From the NCBI RefSeq assembly GCF_019464495.1, contig NZ_CP080492.1, forward strand, positions 2,914,001 to 2,978,000: a stretch of 64,000 nucleotides of DNA, in the 5' to 3' direction. This document shows, one piece after another, positions 1 to 8,670 of this stretch (its first letter is position 1; the number at the start of each line of letters is the position of its first letter). Under the pieces are notes generated by a model. It searched no databases and was not told the DNA's origin. It saw only the letters and a list, made by a program, of their open reading frames with translations. Made by a program: the position numbers and the translations under genes. This stretch comes from Leucobacter luti (GTDB taxonomy: Bacteria; Actinomycetota; Actinomycetes; Actinomycetales; Microbacteriaceae).

Positions 1-66
1 GCGGTGCGGAAGAAGCGTTTGGTCAACGAGCTCAATCGCTCCATCAACCCAGTCGATCGTGCGCAT
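1..66 (-). CDS. mtnA: S-methyl-5-thioribose-1-phosphate isomerase, N-terminal fragment (probable)
   Basis: Only the first 22 codons are inside the window; the gene runs off the left edge. The reading from ATG at 66 is MRTIDWVDGAIELVDQTLLP..., which matches the usual start of MtnA (R/K-T-I-x-W ... D-Q-T-x-L-P). MtnA isomerises methylthioribose-1-phosphate to methylthioribulose-1-phosphate in methionine salvage. A GAAGGAG ribosome site lies just upstream on the minus strand. The identification rests on a short N-terminal motif, so a related eIF2B-like isomerase cannot be excluded. Confidence 0.55.
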   Translation of the reverse strand, partial: MRTIDWVDGAIELVDQTLLPHR

Positions 67-387
67 GCGGTGCTCCTTCAAATCTCACCGAGGGCTGCGA
101 GCCGTCCCCCGAATGCGGTATCGCGTCCATCAGAATACCTGAATCTTGTCAGACCACGTTAGACGGCGTACAAGCTCGGCGCGAAGTGGGCACGGAACCC
201 ACCCGCCACCCGCCAGTCACAAAACGTTCACCACCGCTCTGCGCGTGTCTCTACAGTGAACATCATGATCCAGGCGTAGCGTGTGTGCCATCGGGCAGGG
301 TGCCCGATCGAGGCGGCCAGCCACCTCGATTGGAGTGGACGGTCGTCGCGCTGATCCGGGCTTCATCCCCGGGGCAGAGGAGCCATC
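67..387. other. divergent intergenic region mtnA / phoH
   Basis: This 321-bp spacer lies between the divergent mtnA and phoH starts and must hold both promoters. A small hairpin (CGGGCA...TGCCCG, about 294-309) lies upstream of phoH. I found no coding signal, no recognisable riboswitch and no confident promoter boxes. Confidence 0.5.
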
Positions 388-1776
388 GTGGCCGAGAAGA
401 ATCACCCCGCACTCCCCGCAGTTGACACTCTCGCAGCAGTTCCCACACCCACCGCCGGCGACGCCCACGAGCAGATCACGGGCATTAACCAGGGGTTGCG
501 GACCTACGTGCTCGACACGTCGGTCCTGCTGAGCGATCCCGGCGCGCTATTCCGGTTCGCCGAGCACTCGGTGGTCTTGCCGGTTGCCGTGGTGATCGAG
601 CTGGAAAAGAAGCGTCACGATCCCGAACTCGGGTATTTTGCGCGTCGCGCGCTCCGCATCCTCGATGAGCTGCGAGCCACACACCTGCGGCTCGACTTCC
701 CGGTGCCAGTCGGTGAGGCGGGCGGCACGCTCAGAGTTGAGCTGAACCACACGAGTATGGACACCCTGCCCTCCGGGATGCGGCTGGGCGACAACGACAC
801 GCGGATCCTCGCGGTAGCGCAAAACCTCGCGGGGGAGGGAGTAGACGTCACGGTCGTGTCGAAGGACCTGCCGATGCGGCTGAAGGCAGCGGCGCTCGGG
901 CTCGGCTCCGAAGAGTACCGCGCCGAACTCGCGAGCGATGACTCCTTCACCGGCACGGCCACGGTGCAGCTCGAAGAAGAAGAGATGCGAGTGCTCTGGG
1001 AAGCCGAGCGCATCGACGGAGTTGCCGCAGCAGAGGGCCTGCCGCTTGGCACAGGTCTGGTGCTCCACTCCCCGCGCGGCTCGGCGCTTGGACGCGTTGA
1101 CGGGCCGGGCGGACTCCACCTCGTACGCGGCGACCGTGAAGTGTTCGGAGTCTCCGGGCGCAGTGCGGAACAGCGGCTGGCGATTGACCTCCTGCTCGAC
1201 CCGAACGTCGGGATCGTGTCTCTCGGCGGAAACGCTGGCACAGGGAAATCGGCGCTCGCGCTCGCCGCAGGCCTCGAAGCGGTGCTGGAACGTAGGCAGC
1301 ACCGCAAAGTGATGGTGTTCCGCCCGCTCTACGCAGTGGGAGGGCAAGACCTCGGGTACCTGCCGGGCGATCACGCCGAGAAGATGAATCCGTGGGCGCA
1401 AGCCGTGTTCGACACGCTCGGCTCCATCGTCTCGCAGAACGTGCTTGATGAGGTCGTCGCGCGAGATCTCGTGGAAGTGCTGCCGCTGACCCACATCCGC
1501 GGGCGTTCGCTGCACGACGCCTTCGTGATTGTGGATGAGGCGCAGTCGCTTGAGCGGGGTGTACTACTGACGATGCTCAGCCGGATCGGGCAGAACTCGC
1601 GCGTCGTGCTCACCCACGATGTCGCGCAGCGCGACAACTTGCGCGTCGGCCGCTACGACGGCATCGCAGCGGTGATCGAGAAACTGAAGGGACACGCCCT
1701 GTTCGGTCACGTCACGCTCACGCGCTCGGAACGCAGCGACATCGCCGCTCTCGTGACCGAGCTGCTGGGCGACTAG
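388..1776 (+). CDS. PhoH family ATPase with N-terminal PIN domain
   Basis: A 462-aa cytoplasmic protein of the PIN-PhoH (PhoH2-like) type. Residues about 33-170 form a PIN ribonuclease fold ([12 protein letters not shown], then acidic residues in LGDNDTRIL and VVSKD). Residues about 250-460 form a PhoH P-loop NTPase with Walker A GNAGTGKS and Walker B FVIVDEAQ. Family members are proposed RNA helicase/RNases; PIN-PhoH2 proteins can act with a small upstream antitoxin, but I see no such ORF here. The start is GTG at 388, preceded by GAGGAG. The length is normal for actinobacterial PIN-PhoH proteins. It is monocistronic and is followed by a repeat island. Confidence 0.93.
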   Translation: MAEKNHPALPAVDTLAAVPTPTAGDAHEQITGINQGLRTYVLDTSVLLSDPGALFRFAEHSVVLPVAVVIELEKKRHDPELGYFARRALRILDELRATHLRLDFPVPVGEAGGTLRVELNHTSMDTLPSGMRLGDNDTRILAVAQNLAGEGVDVTVVSKDLPMRLKAAALGLGSEEYRAELASDDSFTGTATVQLEEEEMRVLWEAERIDGVAAAEGLPLGTGLVLHSPRGSALGRVDGPGGLHLVRGDREVFGVSGRSAEQRLAIDLLLDPNVGIVSLGGNAGTGKSALALAAGLEAVLERRQHRKVMVFRPLYAVGGQDLGYLPGDHAEKMNPWAQAVFDTLGSIVSQNVLDEVVARDLVEVLPLTHIRGRSLHDAFVIVDEAQSLERGVLLTMLSRIGQNSRVVLTHDVAQRDNLRVGRYDGIAAVIEKLKGHALFGHVTLTRSERSDIAALVTELLGD

Positions 1777-1818
1777 GCGCGGGTTGGTGGGTTGAGCGGG
1801 TTGGGGTGGCTGGCTGGC

Positions 1819-1923
1819 TTGGCGGGTTGGGTTGGCGGGCTAGCTTCTTGGCTTGACTGCTTGGCGGGTTGGGTTGGCGGGCTAGCTTCTTGGCTTGACT
1901 GCTTGGCGGGTTGAGTTGGTGGG
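1819..1923. repeat. 42-bp direct tandem repeat, 2.5 copies
   Basis: Two identical 42-bp units (1819-1860 and 1861-1902) begin TTGGCGGGTTGGGTTGGCGG and end TTGACTGC. A diverged half unit follows at 1903-1923. The units are T/G-rich on the plus strand and lie directly after phoH. There are no spacers as in CRISPR and no open frame conserved between units. Confidence 0.9.
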
Positions 1924-2084
1924 TTGGGAGGCTGCCTACTTGGCAAGCCCTCCCTCCCGCTCCTCGGCCCTCCTGCCCGCTCTTCGGCCCTCCTGCACTG
2001 CGGGACCCATCCTGCGTGATCCCTGCCCCTCCTTCGCTACCCCTCCTTGGCTCGCCGTGCCCCTCCTTCGCCGCCCCTCCTGTT

Positions 2085-2138
2085 CATGGGTCGATTTTCG
2101 GGCCTTCAGAAGCTTGAAGCCCCGAAAATCGACCCATG
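2085..2138. repeat. dispersed hairpin repeat, copy 1
   Basis: A 54-bp near-perfect inverted repeat with outer arms CATGGGTCGATTTTCGGG and CCCGAAAATCGACCCATG, inner arms CTTCA and TGAAG, and loop GAAGCT. It has no T-tract, so it is not a classical terminator by sequence alone. It belongs to a five-member family in this window. Confidence 0.9.
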
Positions 2139-2307
2139 AGCCTGAGCGGCCACTGCTCTCGCGCCCAACGTCTCGCCTTGTGGGAGTCTCCTCGCTGTCC
2201 GAGAGGCTGAGCTTCTCGAAGGGCTCAGGGATCCTCCCTGCCTGTGCCACCCCGCTCGTGCCCGTCCTGTCTCGTGCCCCTGCCACTCCTTCGCCATCCC
2301 TCGTGTT

Positions 2308-2361
2308 CATGGGTCGATATTTGGACCTTCAGGAGCTTGAAGCCCCGAGAATCGACCCATG
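2308..2361. repeat. dispersed hairpin repeat, copy 2
   Basis: The same architecture as the copy at 2085: CATGGGTCGAT outer arm, CTTCA/TGAAG inner arm, loop GGAGCT. The arms carry a few mismatches (ATATTTGG against CCGAGAAT), so this copy is less perfect than copy 1. Confidence 0.88.
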
Positions 2362-2613
2362 GGTCCTAGGGAGCCAGCGCCCTCGCGCCCAACGACTCGC
2401 CTTAAGAGAGTCTCCTCGCCGTCCGGGAGGTTTGTGGTCTTCGAAGGGCTCAGGGATCCTCCCTCCCTGTGCCACCCCGCTCTTGCCAGAACCCCGCTCG
2501 TGCTCGTGTCTCGAGTCTCGTGTCTCGTGTCTCGTGCTTCGTGCCCGTCCTGCCTCGTGCCTCCCAGCTCCTGTTTTCCCTGCCCCTGCCCCTCCTTCGC
2601 CACGCCTCCTGCT

Positions 2614-2667
2614 CATGGGTCGATTTTTGGGCCTTCAGGAGCTTGAAGCCCCGAGAATCGACCCATG
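2614..2667. repeat. dispersed hairpin repeat, copy 3
   Basis: Third copy in the island, closest to copy 2 (loop GGAGCT, right arm CCCCGAGAATCGACCCATG). It ends the array about 125 bp before the DUF559 gene. Confidence 0.88.
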
Positions 2668-2791
2668 AAACGGGTGTGCGAGGTGGGCACGACGCCACGC
2701 CACGCGCGCGAAACTTCGCTCACAGCTGGGGGTTATCCACAGATTCGAGGTGCGCGGCCCTCTGGCGTTCGCGAGTACCCACACTGGACTC

Positions 2792-3778
2792 ATGCCTTGG
2801 CCTCACACCCCAGTCCCCGCAGACCTTGCGGGCAGAGCGTTCCACGTTTCCGAAGGCGTTGCCGCCGGACTCACCCTAGATGCGCTGCGCCACCCACGCT
2901 TCGCTGCGCCGTTTCCCGGCGTGCGAACGGTGCGCACCAGCGCGAATGCGAACTCCGACTCCGCCCTCTTCCCCGCGCGCGCCGCACAAGCACTCGCGCT
3001 GCAGTTCGTGCCGCGGCTCAGGCCTGGTGAGGCCTTCAGCCACACCACCGCGCTTGCCCTGCTGGGGTGCCCGATTCGCGCGGCGCCCGACGTCCACACG
3101 ATCGTGCCGCGTCCGGCCAGCCGATCGAAAGTGCGCGGTGTCATCGGGCACACGTACTCCGGCGAATTCACCCACTGGATCGATCGGAGCACAGGCGCCC
3201 GCACAGTGCCGCCACTGCTCGCCTTCACCCTGGCAGCGGCGTTGCTCAGCGTTCGCGAGCTCGTGGTGGCCGCGGACCACCTGCTGCGTCCAAACATTCG
3301 AGCTCGTGCGGGCCCGCTGGCCACGCACGAGGAGCTGATAGCGGAGGCCCAGCGCGCACGAACGCCCGGTGTGCTGCGCGCCAGAGCGGCGCTCGAATTC
3401 GCGAGGTCAGGATCGGAGTCACGAATGGAAACACTGCTCAGGCTCGTGCTGATTGCCTACGGGATTGACGTATTCGAGTTGCAAATCGACGTACACGACC
3501 CATCTGGGCGCTGGATCGGCAGATTCGATATGGGAGACCTGGAGCGCAAGATTCTCGTGGAGTACGACGGGGAGCAACACCGCACCAACGATGAGCAGTA
3601 CGAGCGTGATGCCGAGCGACTTGCTGCTGCGCATGATGCCGGGTTTGTGGTGTTGCGGTTTCGGCGCCGCGATGTGCTCTATCGCCCACGGGCGACGGCG
3701 GGCAGGATCGCGGATGCGCTCGGGGTCCCGCTTCGTCCGCCCGATGGCGTATTCCAGGCGCTGCTCGCAGCACGCTGA
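2792..3778 (+). CDS. DUF559 / Vsr-like endonuclease-fold protein
   Basis: About 328 aa from ATG 2792 (an in-frame ATG at 2750 would add 14 residues). The C-terminal third (about residues 230-320) has the DUF559/Vsr-superfamily pattern: RFDMGDLERKILVEYDGEQH, then R-D-x-E-R and VVLRFRRRDVL. The acidic residues and E-Y-D-G-x-x-H resemble a PD-(D/E)xK nuclease core. The N-terminal part resembles the AbiEi-like/wHTH-plus-linker region common in Microbacteriaceae proteins of this class. The family function is not established. The last codons and the following bases repeat GCACGCTGAGCG twice (about 3769 and 3785), a small local duplication. Confidence 0.75.
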   Translation: MPWPHTPVPADLAGRAFHVSEGVAAGLTLDALRHPRFAAPFPGVRTVRTSANANSDSALFPARAAQALALQFVPRLRPGEAFSHTTALALLGCPIRAAPDVHTIVPRPASRSKVRGVIGHTYSGEFTHWIDRSTGARTVPPLLAFTLAAALLSVRELVVAADHLLRPNIRARAGPLATHEELIAEAQRARTPGVLRARAALEFARSGSESRMETLLRLVLIAYGIDVFELQIDVHDPSGRWIGRFDMGDLERKILVEYDGEQHRTNDEQYERDAERLAAAHDAGFVVLRFRRRDVLYRPRATAGRIADALGVPLRPPDGVFQALLAAR

Positions 3779-3947
3779 GCGAAGCACGCTGAGCGCAGGG
3801 TCCGAGGCGGGGGCGAGGCGGGGGCAGGGGCGCACGTGCTCCGCGCGAAGCCGGTAGCCGTCAGCGACCGGGCGAGCCGCTCCGTCTCCGGTACACGCGC
3901 ATCCAGAACGGCCTGCGGATCAGTTTCGACCTCGGGGGACCGAGGCC

Positions 3948-4619
3948 CTAGCGCGTCAGCGCCTCGTGCCACTCGACAGTTGCCGCGAGATTCGCTGCGG
4001 CGCTCGCCGCAGCCGCCTCTGGATCGCGGTGTGTGATCGCCGCAAGGACCTCGTCGTGGCCGCGCGGTTCGTTGCGGCAGAACCCCTCCTGGGACTGCGC
4101 CGCCCGCATCGATTCATGGAGGAGCGGCAGGAGGGCCGTGTAGATCTCGAACAGAATTGGATTGTGCGCCGCTCGTGCGACTGCTTCGTGCACCGCGACA
4201 TCGGCGTCGACCCACTCCTCATCTGACGCAGCAGCGCGAGTGGCAAGCGCCGCGGTGATCCGCGCAATGTCGTCCGCATTGGCGCGCTCCGCCGCGAAGC
4301 GGGCGAGCTGCGGCTCCAGCGTGTTCCGCGCCTCCAGGACATCAAGCAGGCTGCCTCCCGAGCGCGCCAGTGCACCGGGCACCTCGCTTGTCGCGCGCAC
4401 GAAGGTGCCGTCGCCCCTGCGAATCTCGAGCATGCCCGAATACTGCAGTGCGCGCAGCGCCTCGCGGAGCGTGCCTCGGGCGACTTCAAGTTCCGCCATC
4501 AACTCCGGTTCCGGCGGGATCCGTTCGCCGAGCTGCCACCGGCCCTCCACGATTTCGGCGCGGAGTCGCTCGACGACCTGATCGCTCAGTGAGCGCTGCT
4601 GTACCGGATCGAGTGTCAT
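3948..4619 (-). CDS. FadR/GntR-family transcriptional regulator
   Basis: 223 aa. Residues 10-75 form the GntR winged helix (LSDQVVERLRAEIVEGRWQLGERIPPEPELM...RGTLREALRALQYSGMLEIRRGDGTFV). Residues 90-215 form an all-helical FCD effector domain (D at DADVAVHEAV and the later H residues are the usual metal/ligand set). It is divergent from the CynX-type transporter at 4719, which it probably controls. The spacer contains a GACGT-GTA-ACGTC dyad. The effector is unknown. Confidence 0.9.
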   Translation of the reverse strand: MTLDPVQQRSLSDQVVERLRAEIVEGRWQLGERIPPEPELMAELEVARGTLREALRALQYSGMLEIRRGDGTFVRATSEVPGALARSGGSLLDVLEARNTLEPQLARFAAERANADDIARITAALATRAAASDEEWVDADVAVHEAVARAAHNPILFEIYTALLPLLHESMRAAQSQEGFCRNEPRGHDEVLAAITHRDPEAAAASAAANLAATVEWHEALTR

Positions 4620-4665
4620 GTATGCGATGATAGTCCCTTCATGATGGGTAGACGTTGGATGTTTG

Positions 4666-4678
4666 GACGTGTAACGTC
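4666..4678. promoter_or_regulatory. candidate operator between FadR-type regulator and MFS gene
   Basis: Perfect inverted repeat GACGT-N3-ACGTC, with an extra GACGT half-site at 4651. It lies about 40 bp upstream of the preferred transporter start and 47 bp upstream of the regulator start. FadR-type GntR proteins usually bind short dyads of this size. Assignment to this regulator is inference. Confidence 0.5.
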
Positions 4679-4718
4679 ACTGGGGTGGCGTGCGCGCCGG
4701 AAAGACAGGGGTGAAGTG

Positions 4719-5987
4719 GTGAACGCGAGGAATCGGTCGGGGCTGGCAGCACGGGAGCGGTCGGCGTTGGGACGCGCCGCGCCGCTCCTGGTCGCGCTCC
4801 TCCTGGTGGCCCTGAACCTGCGGCTCGGGATCACGAGCGCGAGTGCCTTGCTCACCGCGCTCACCGAGACCGGGGCGCTGTCCGCCTTCGCCGTGGTGCT
4901 GGTGCCAGCGATCCCGACCGCGGTGTTTGCGATTGCCGGGATCAGCACCGCGCGCCTTGCCCTCCGCTACGGCGCCGAGAAGGTCGTGCTCGGCGGCATG
5001 ATTGCGCTCACGGGAGGGCTTGCGGTTCGTGCAATCCCCGACCCCTGGGTCGTGGTGATTGGCACCATCGTCGCAACTGGCGGCCTCGCGATGGTCAACA
5101 TCCTGCTCCCTGCGGTCGTGCGTGCCCACTTTGGGCAGCGGATCGGACCGGTCACGACGGCGTATACGACCTTGATGTCTGTCGGTGCGGCGACCGCAGC
5201 GGCGGTGGCCGTGCCGCTCGCGAACTGGGCGGGCTCACCCTCTGTGGGCCTCGCCCTCTGGGCCATTCCCGCGCTCATCGCCGTCGTCGTCTGGGCGATC
5301 GCCATGCCCAAGGGCGGACCAAGCGCGGGCGCCGGTGAACCGGAGTTGACCGCGTCTGGCACGGTGATGCTGCCGGGAACCCGCCGCCCGCTGCCCGCAG
5401 GAACGGGGCTGCTCGCTGCCTACTTCGCACTGCAAGCACTGCTCAGCTACGTTGCGATGGGGTGGCTTCCGACGATCGCGTCCGACGCCGGGATCCCGCC
5501 AGAGCGTTCGGGGATGCTGCTTGGCATCACGATGGCTGTCGGCGTACCAGCCACCGTGCTCGTCGTCCCACTTGCGCGCGGTATTGGCCGGATGCGGATC
5601 GGCTTTACGCTCGTTGCCGCGGCAAGTGTCGCCGGACTCACCGGCCTGCTCGTGGCTCCCGCCGCGCTGCCGGAACTCTGGGCCGCCCTGATCGGCATCG
5701 GCATGTGCGCGTTCCCACTCGTGCTTGCGCTGATCGCTGGCTTTGGCGCGAACGCCGCGGAATCGGCGCGCGTGTCGACGCTGGTGCAGTCGCTCGGATA
5801 CTCGATTGCGACGCTGGGCCCGCTCGGAGCCGGCGCACTGCGGCAGGCAACTGATTCCTGGAGCGTGGTGCTCACCGTGCTCGTCGGATCCGTGATCCTG
5901 CAGGGCACGATTGGAGTGCTGCTGACTCAGGTCCTCAAACGGCGCCGGGCTGAGCAGCGCGAGGAGCGCTCTCCGCAGCAGCTCTGA
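4719..5987 (+). CDS. CynX/NimT-type MFS transporter
   Basis: About 422 aa with some 12 hydrophobic segments. The pattern LNLRLGITSASALLTAL in TM1 and the domain organisation fit the CynX/NimT cyanate/2-nitroimidazole branch of the major facilitator superfamily. The substrate cannot be read from sequence. An in-frame ATG exists at 4641, but GTG 4719 (or 4716) has a ribosome site (AGGGGTG) and leaves the candidate operator in the promoter. The 3' end overlaps the convergent TPR gene by 53 bp. Confidence 0.85.
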   Translation: MNARNRSGLAARERSALGRAAPLLVALLLVALNLRLGITSASALLTALTETGALSAFAVVLVPAIPTAVFAIAGISTARLALRYGAEKVVLGGMIALTGGLAVRAIPDPWVVVIGTIVATGGLAMVNILLPAVVRAHFGQRIGPVTTAYTTLMSVGAATAAAVAVPLANWAGSPSVGLALWAIPALIAVVVWAIAMPKGGPSAGAGEPELTASGTVMLPGTRRPLPAGTGLLAAYFALQALLSYVAMGWLPTIASDAGIPPERSGMLLGITMAVGVPATVLVVPLARGIGRMRIGFTLVAAASVAGLTGLLVAPAALPELWAALIGIGMCAFPLVLALIAGFGANAAESARVSTLVQSLGYSIATLGPLGAGALRQATDSWSVVLTVLVGSVILQGTIGVLLTQVLKRRRAEQREERSPQQL

Positions 5988-6453
5988 GTTCTGCAGCGTA
6001 TCCACGCAGGGACCGTTGGTAGCGGGGAAGCTGCGGGATCAGGGCATCGAGTGACACCGCAAGAGCCTCGTCGTACCGTCCTGCTGAGTGCAGCGCGAGC
6101 GCGAGGAAGGCCTCTGGCGCGGCTCCGAGCGCGGGATCCGGGTCGCTCGCGCGCAGCAGCGCGATCGCCTCGTCGTACCGACCGAGCACGCGGAGCGTCG
6201 AGGCGAGCTGCACGGTGAGTTCAGCGCGTGCGGTACCGGCCAGCCCCAGTTCAATCGCTCGCTCATAGTGCGCGACCGCGAGTTCCTCGTGGCCCGCGGA
6301 ATCGTGGGCGCCGCCGAGTTCGAAGGGACCACGCGGATCCGCGTCGTCGAGCTCTCCGACGAGCGCCTCGATGCGTGCGAGTACGACCTCAGGGCTTGCG
6401 GCGCTGTCTGCCCACACTGCGTCAACTCGTGCCTGCCAGCTTTCTGATGGCAT
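5935..6453 (-). CDS. tetratricopeptide-repeat protein
   Basis: 172 aa, soluble. Three TPR-like helix pairs are visible: HEELAVAHYERAIELG, LASTLRVLGRYDEAIALLR and LALALHSAGRYDEALAVSL. The protein resembles small single-copy actinobacterial TPR proteins of unknown partner. Its 3' end overlaps the MFS gene on the opposite strand. Confidence 0.8.
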   Translation of the reverse strand: MPSESWQARVDAVWADSAASPEVVLARIEALVGELDDADPRGPFELGGAHDSAGHEELAVAHYERAIELGLAGTARAELTVQLASTLRVLGRYDEAIALLRASDPDPALGAAPEAFLALALHSAGRYDEALAVSLDALIPQLPRYQRSLRGYAAELRAAAESAPRAAQPGAV

Positions 6454-6486
6454 TGCAGATCCCTTCTCCAGCTGCGGCCCTCAATG

Positions 6487-6531
6487 CACTGTGCCGCGGG
6501 CAGGATCACCGATCCGGCCCGCGGCACAGTG
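6487..6531. terminator. rho-independent-like hairpin after fumC
   Basis: Fifteen-base perfect arms (CACTGTGCCGCGGGC and its complement) around a 15-nt loop, 17 bp past the fumC stop on the minus strand. There is no strong T-run, as is common in actinobacteria. Confidence 0.75.
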
Positions 6532-6547
6532 CCGTGCGTGCTGCGAG

Positions 6548-7953
6548 CTACTTCGCGACGCCCGGGTGGGTCATCGAGAGCAGATCGAGTGCCTTGTCGA
6601 GGTCGGCCTCGGTGACTTCGCCGCGCTCGACGTAGCCGAGATCCACCACGGCCTCGCGCACCGTGATGCCCTTGGCAACGGAGTGCTTCGCGATCTTTGC
6701 TGCGGCTTCATAGCCGATAAGGCGATTCAGCGGGGTCACGGTCGAGGGGCTCATGCCTGCGAGAGTTTCCATGCGCTCGAAGTTGGCGGCGAGGCCAGCA
6801 ACGGTCTTATCGGCGAAGACGCGCGACACATTGGAAAGCAGGCGGATCGACTCGAGCAGCGCGGTGCCCATGACGGGGATCATCACGTTGAGCTCGAAGT
6901 TGCCACGCGCTCCGCCCCAGGCGATCGTGGCGTCGTTGCCGATGACCCGTGCGCAGACCATAAGGGTCGCCTCGGGGATTACGGGGTTGACCTTGCCAGG
7001 CATGATCGAGGAGCCGGGCTGCAGATCGGGGATGTGCAGCTCACCGAAACCGGTGTTGGGGCCGGATCCCATCCAGCGAACGTCCTCGGCGATCTTCGTG
7101 AGCGACACCGCGATCGTGCGGAGTGCGCCCGATGCCTCAACGAGGCCATCGCGGTTCGCCTGCGCCTCGAAGTGGTTACGCGCCTCGGTGATCGGCAGGC
7201 CGCTTGAAGCGGCGATCTCGGCGATGACCTTCTCGGGGAAGCCGAGCGGCGTGTTGATGCCGGTGCCGACGGCCGTGCCACCCTGGGGCACCTCGGCGAC
7301 GCGGGGAGTGCGGCGTCGATGCGCTCAATGCCGTAGCGGATCTGCGCTGCGTAGCCGCCGAACTCCTGGCCGAGCGTGACCGGGGTTGCATCCATAAGGT
7401 GCGTGCGGCCCGACTTCACTGCGGTCTTCCACAGCTCAGCCTTCTCCTCGAGCGCCTCTGCAAGGTGTGCGAGCGCGGGCTTGAGCTGTTCGATCAGCGC
7501 ACCGGTCACAGCCACGTGCACGGACGTGGGGAAGACATCGTTTGAGGACTGCGACGCATTCACGTGATCGTTCGGGTGGACGGGAGCGCCGAGGTGCTTT
7601 GTCGCGAGCGCAGCGAGCACCTCGTTCATGTTCATGTTCGACGACGTGCCAGAGCCCGTCTGGTAGGTGTCGACGGGGAACTGATCGTGGTGCGCGCCAG
7701 CAATGATCTCGTCGGCTGCGGCCTCGATTGCGCGGGCGATGTTGCCGTCAAGAATGCCGAGCTCAGCATTTGCGAGCGCTGCCGCGCGCTTGATGCGGGC
7801 GAGGGCCACAATCTGGGCCGATTCCAGACCCGAGCCTGAAATGGGGAAGTTTTCTACGGCGCGCTGCGTCTGCGCGGCGTAGAGCGCGTTCTTGGGAACG
7901 CGGACCTCACCCATCGTGTCGTGCTCGATGCGGTACTCGATCTCTTCAGTCAC
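6548..7953 (-). pseudogene. fumC: class II fumarate hydratase, single frameshift
   Basis: Fumarase C interconverts fumarate and malate in the TCA cycle. The 5' part (7953 to about 7306) reads [20 protein letters not shown] ... [12 protein letters not shown] ... IERIDAALP. The 3' part continues in another frame as [20 protein letters not shown] ... [15 protein letters not shown] (family signature) to TAG at 6548. Restoring one base in the GGGG run at 7303-7306 gives an intact protein of about 468 aa, the normal FumC length. Start is GTG 7953 with an AAGGACA site. Every other part looks conserved, so a sequencing error is at least as likely as real inactivation. Confidence 0.9.
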
Positions 7954-7992
7954 AACTGTCCTTTGTCTCAGGGATTGCGGGGTGATGCGGGA

Positions 7993-8670
7993 TTAGTCAA
8001 GGGGGGCGAGGTCGACCTCGACGGGGCCAACGACGGTATACGGCACGGCACGGCCTTCGGTCAGGCGGTACTGGCAGCCGACCACGGCGAGCGTGCCTGC
8101 GTCAACGGCGTCACTGATTGCGCGCGAGGTGCGCAGCAGTTCGTTGACAGTTGCGGCGAGGTGGATCCGGCCGACGGCGTTCGCGTCGATTTTTGCGGCG
8201 TCTGCGTACGGGGTGTCCGTGTTGTTGCGGAGCCAGAGCTGCTGCACGGCCGGCTGGATCGGAGCGAGTGTGTGGCGCACCGACGAGGTCGTGGTCGATG
8301 GCGTGCGGCTCGACTGGTCGATTGCGGCGGCGACGGCGCCACAGGAATCGTGGGCGAGCACGACGATCAGCGACGCTCCGAGCTCGGTCACGGCGTACTC
8401 CATCGACGCGGTGATCGACTCCGCAACGACGTGGCCCATATTGCGCGCGATGAACAGGTCGCCGAGGCCACAGTCGAAGATGATCTCGGCCGCGAGTCGG
8501 GAATCAGAGCAGCCGAACAGCGCGACGTCGGGGGTCTGCTGGTTGACGAGCTCGCTCCGGCGTTCAACGTTCTGGTTCGGATGCGCAGACGCGCCGTTGA
8601 CAAACCGTTCGTTGCCCGCCGCAAACTCGTCCCAAGCTTGCTGGGGGGTGACGCGGGGGGTCGTGCTCAT
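7993..8670 (-). CDS. beta-class carbonic anhydrase
   Basis: 225 aa. The zinc ligands C54, H107 and C110 (CSDSR and AHDSCGAV) and the D56-R58 catalytic dyad are all present. It hydrates CO2 to bicarbonate in the cytoplasm. It overlaps the upstream DUF4245 gene by 4 bp (ATGA), so the two are co-translated, and it is followed by fumC 39 bp later. The arrangement xseB-DUF4245-carbonic anhydrase-fumC is a usual actinobacterial neighbourhood. Confidence 0.95.
   Translation of the reverse strand: MSTTPRVTPQQAWDEFAAGNERFVNGASAHPNQNVERRSELVNQQTPDVALFGCSDSRLAAEIIFDCGLGDLFIARNMGHVVAESITASMEYAVTELGASLIVVLAHDSCGAVAAAIDQSSRTPSTTTSSVRHTLAPIQPAVQQLWLRNNTDTPYADAAKIDANAVGRIHLAATVNELLRTSRAISDAVDAGTLAVVGCQYRLTEGRAVPYTVVGPVEVDLAPLD

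Larger units (their letters stand above)
1950..2667. repeat. composite repeat island of hairpin plus spacer units
   Basis: The 1-kb gap between phoH and the DUF559 gene contains a tandem array. Each unit is a 54-bp hairpin (2085, 2308, 2614) followed by a C/T-rich spacer. The spacers after hairpins 1 and 2 are clear homologues: both contain CGCCCAACG(T/A)CTCGCCTT, GAAGGGCTCAGGGATCCTCC and TGTGCCACCCCGCTC. Unit lengths are about 223 and 306 bp. The second is longer through a microrepeat of TCTCGTG-like heptamers around 2505-2550. The strong CT/GA strand bias differs from neighbouring genes, and open frames here look accidental. Confidence 0.85.

Noticed and set aside
1819..1923. Possible CRISPR array
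   Set aside because: Units are contiguous without unique spacers, copy number is 2.5 and no cas genes are near.
1895..2668. Overlapping open frames in the repeat island
   Set aside because: They exist on both strands and in all phases because of C/T-rich repeats, have no ribosome sites and their translations simply repeat the hairpin units.
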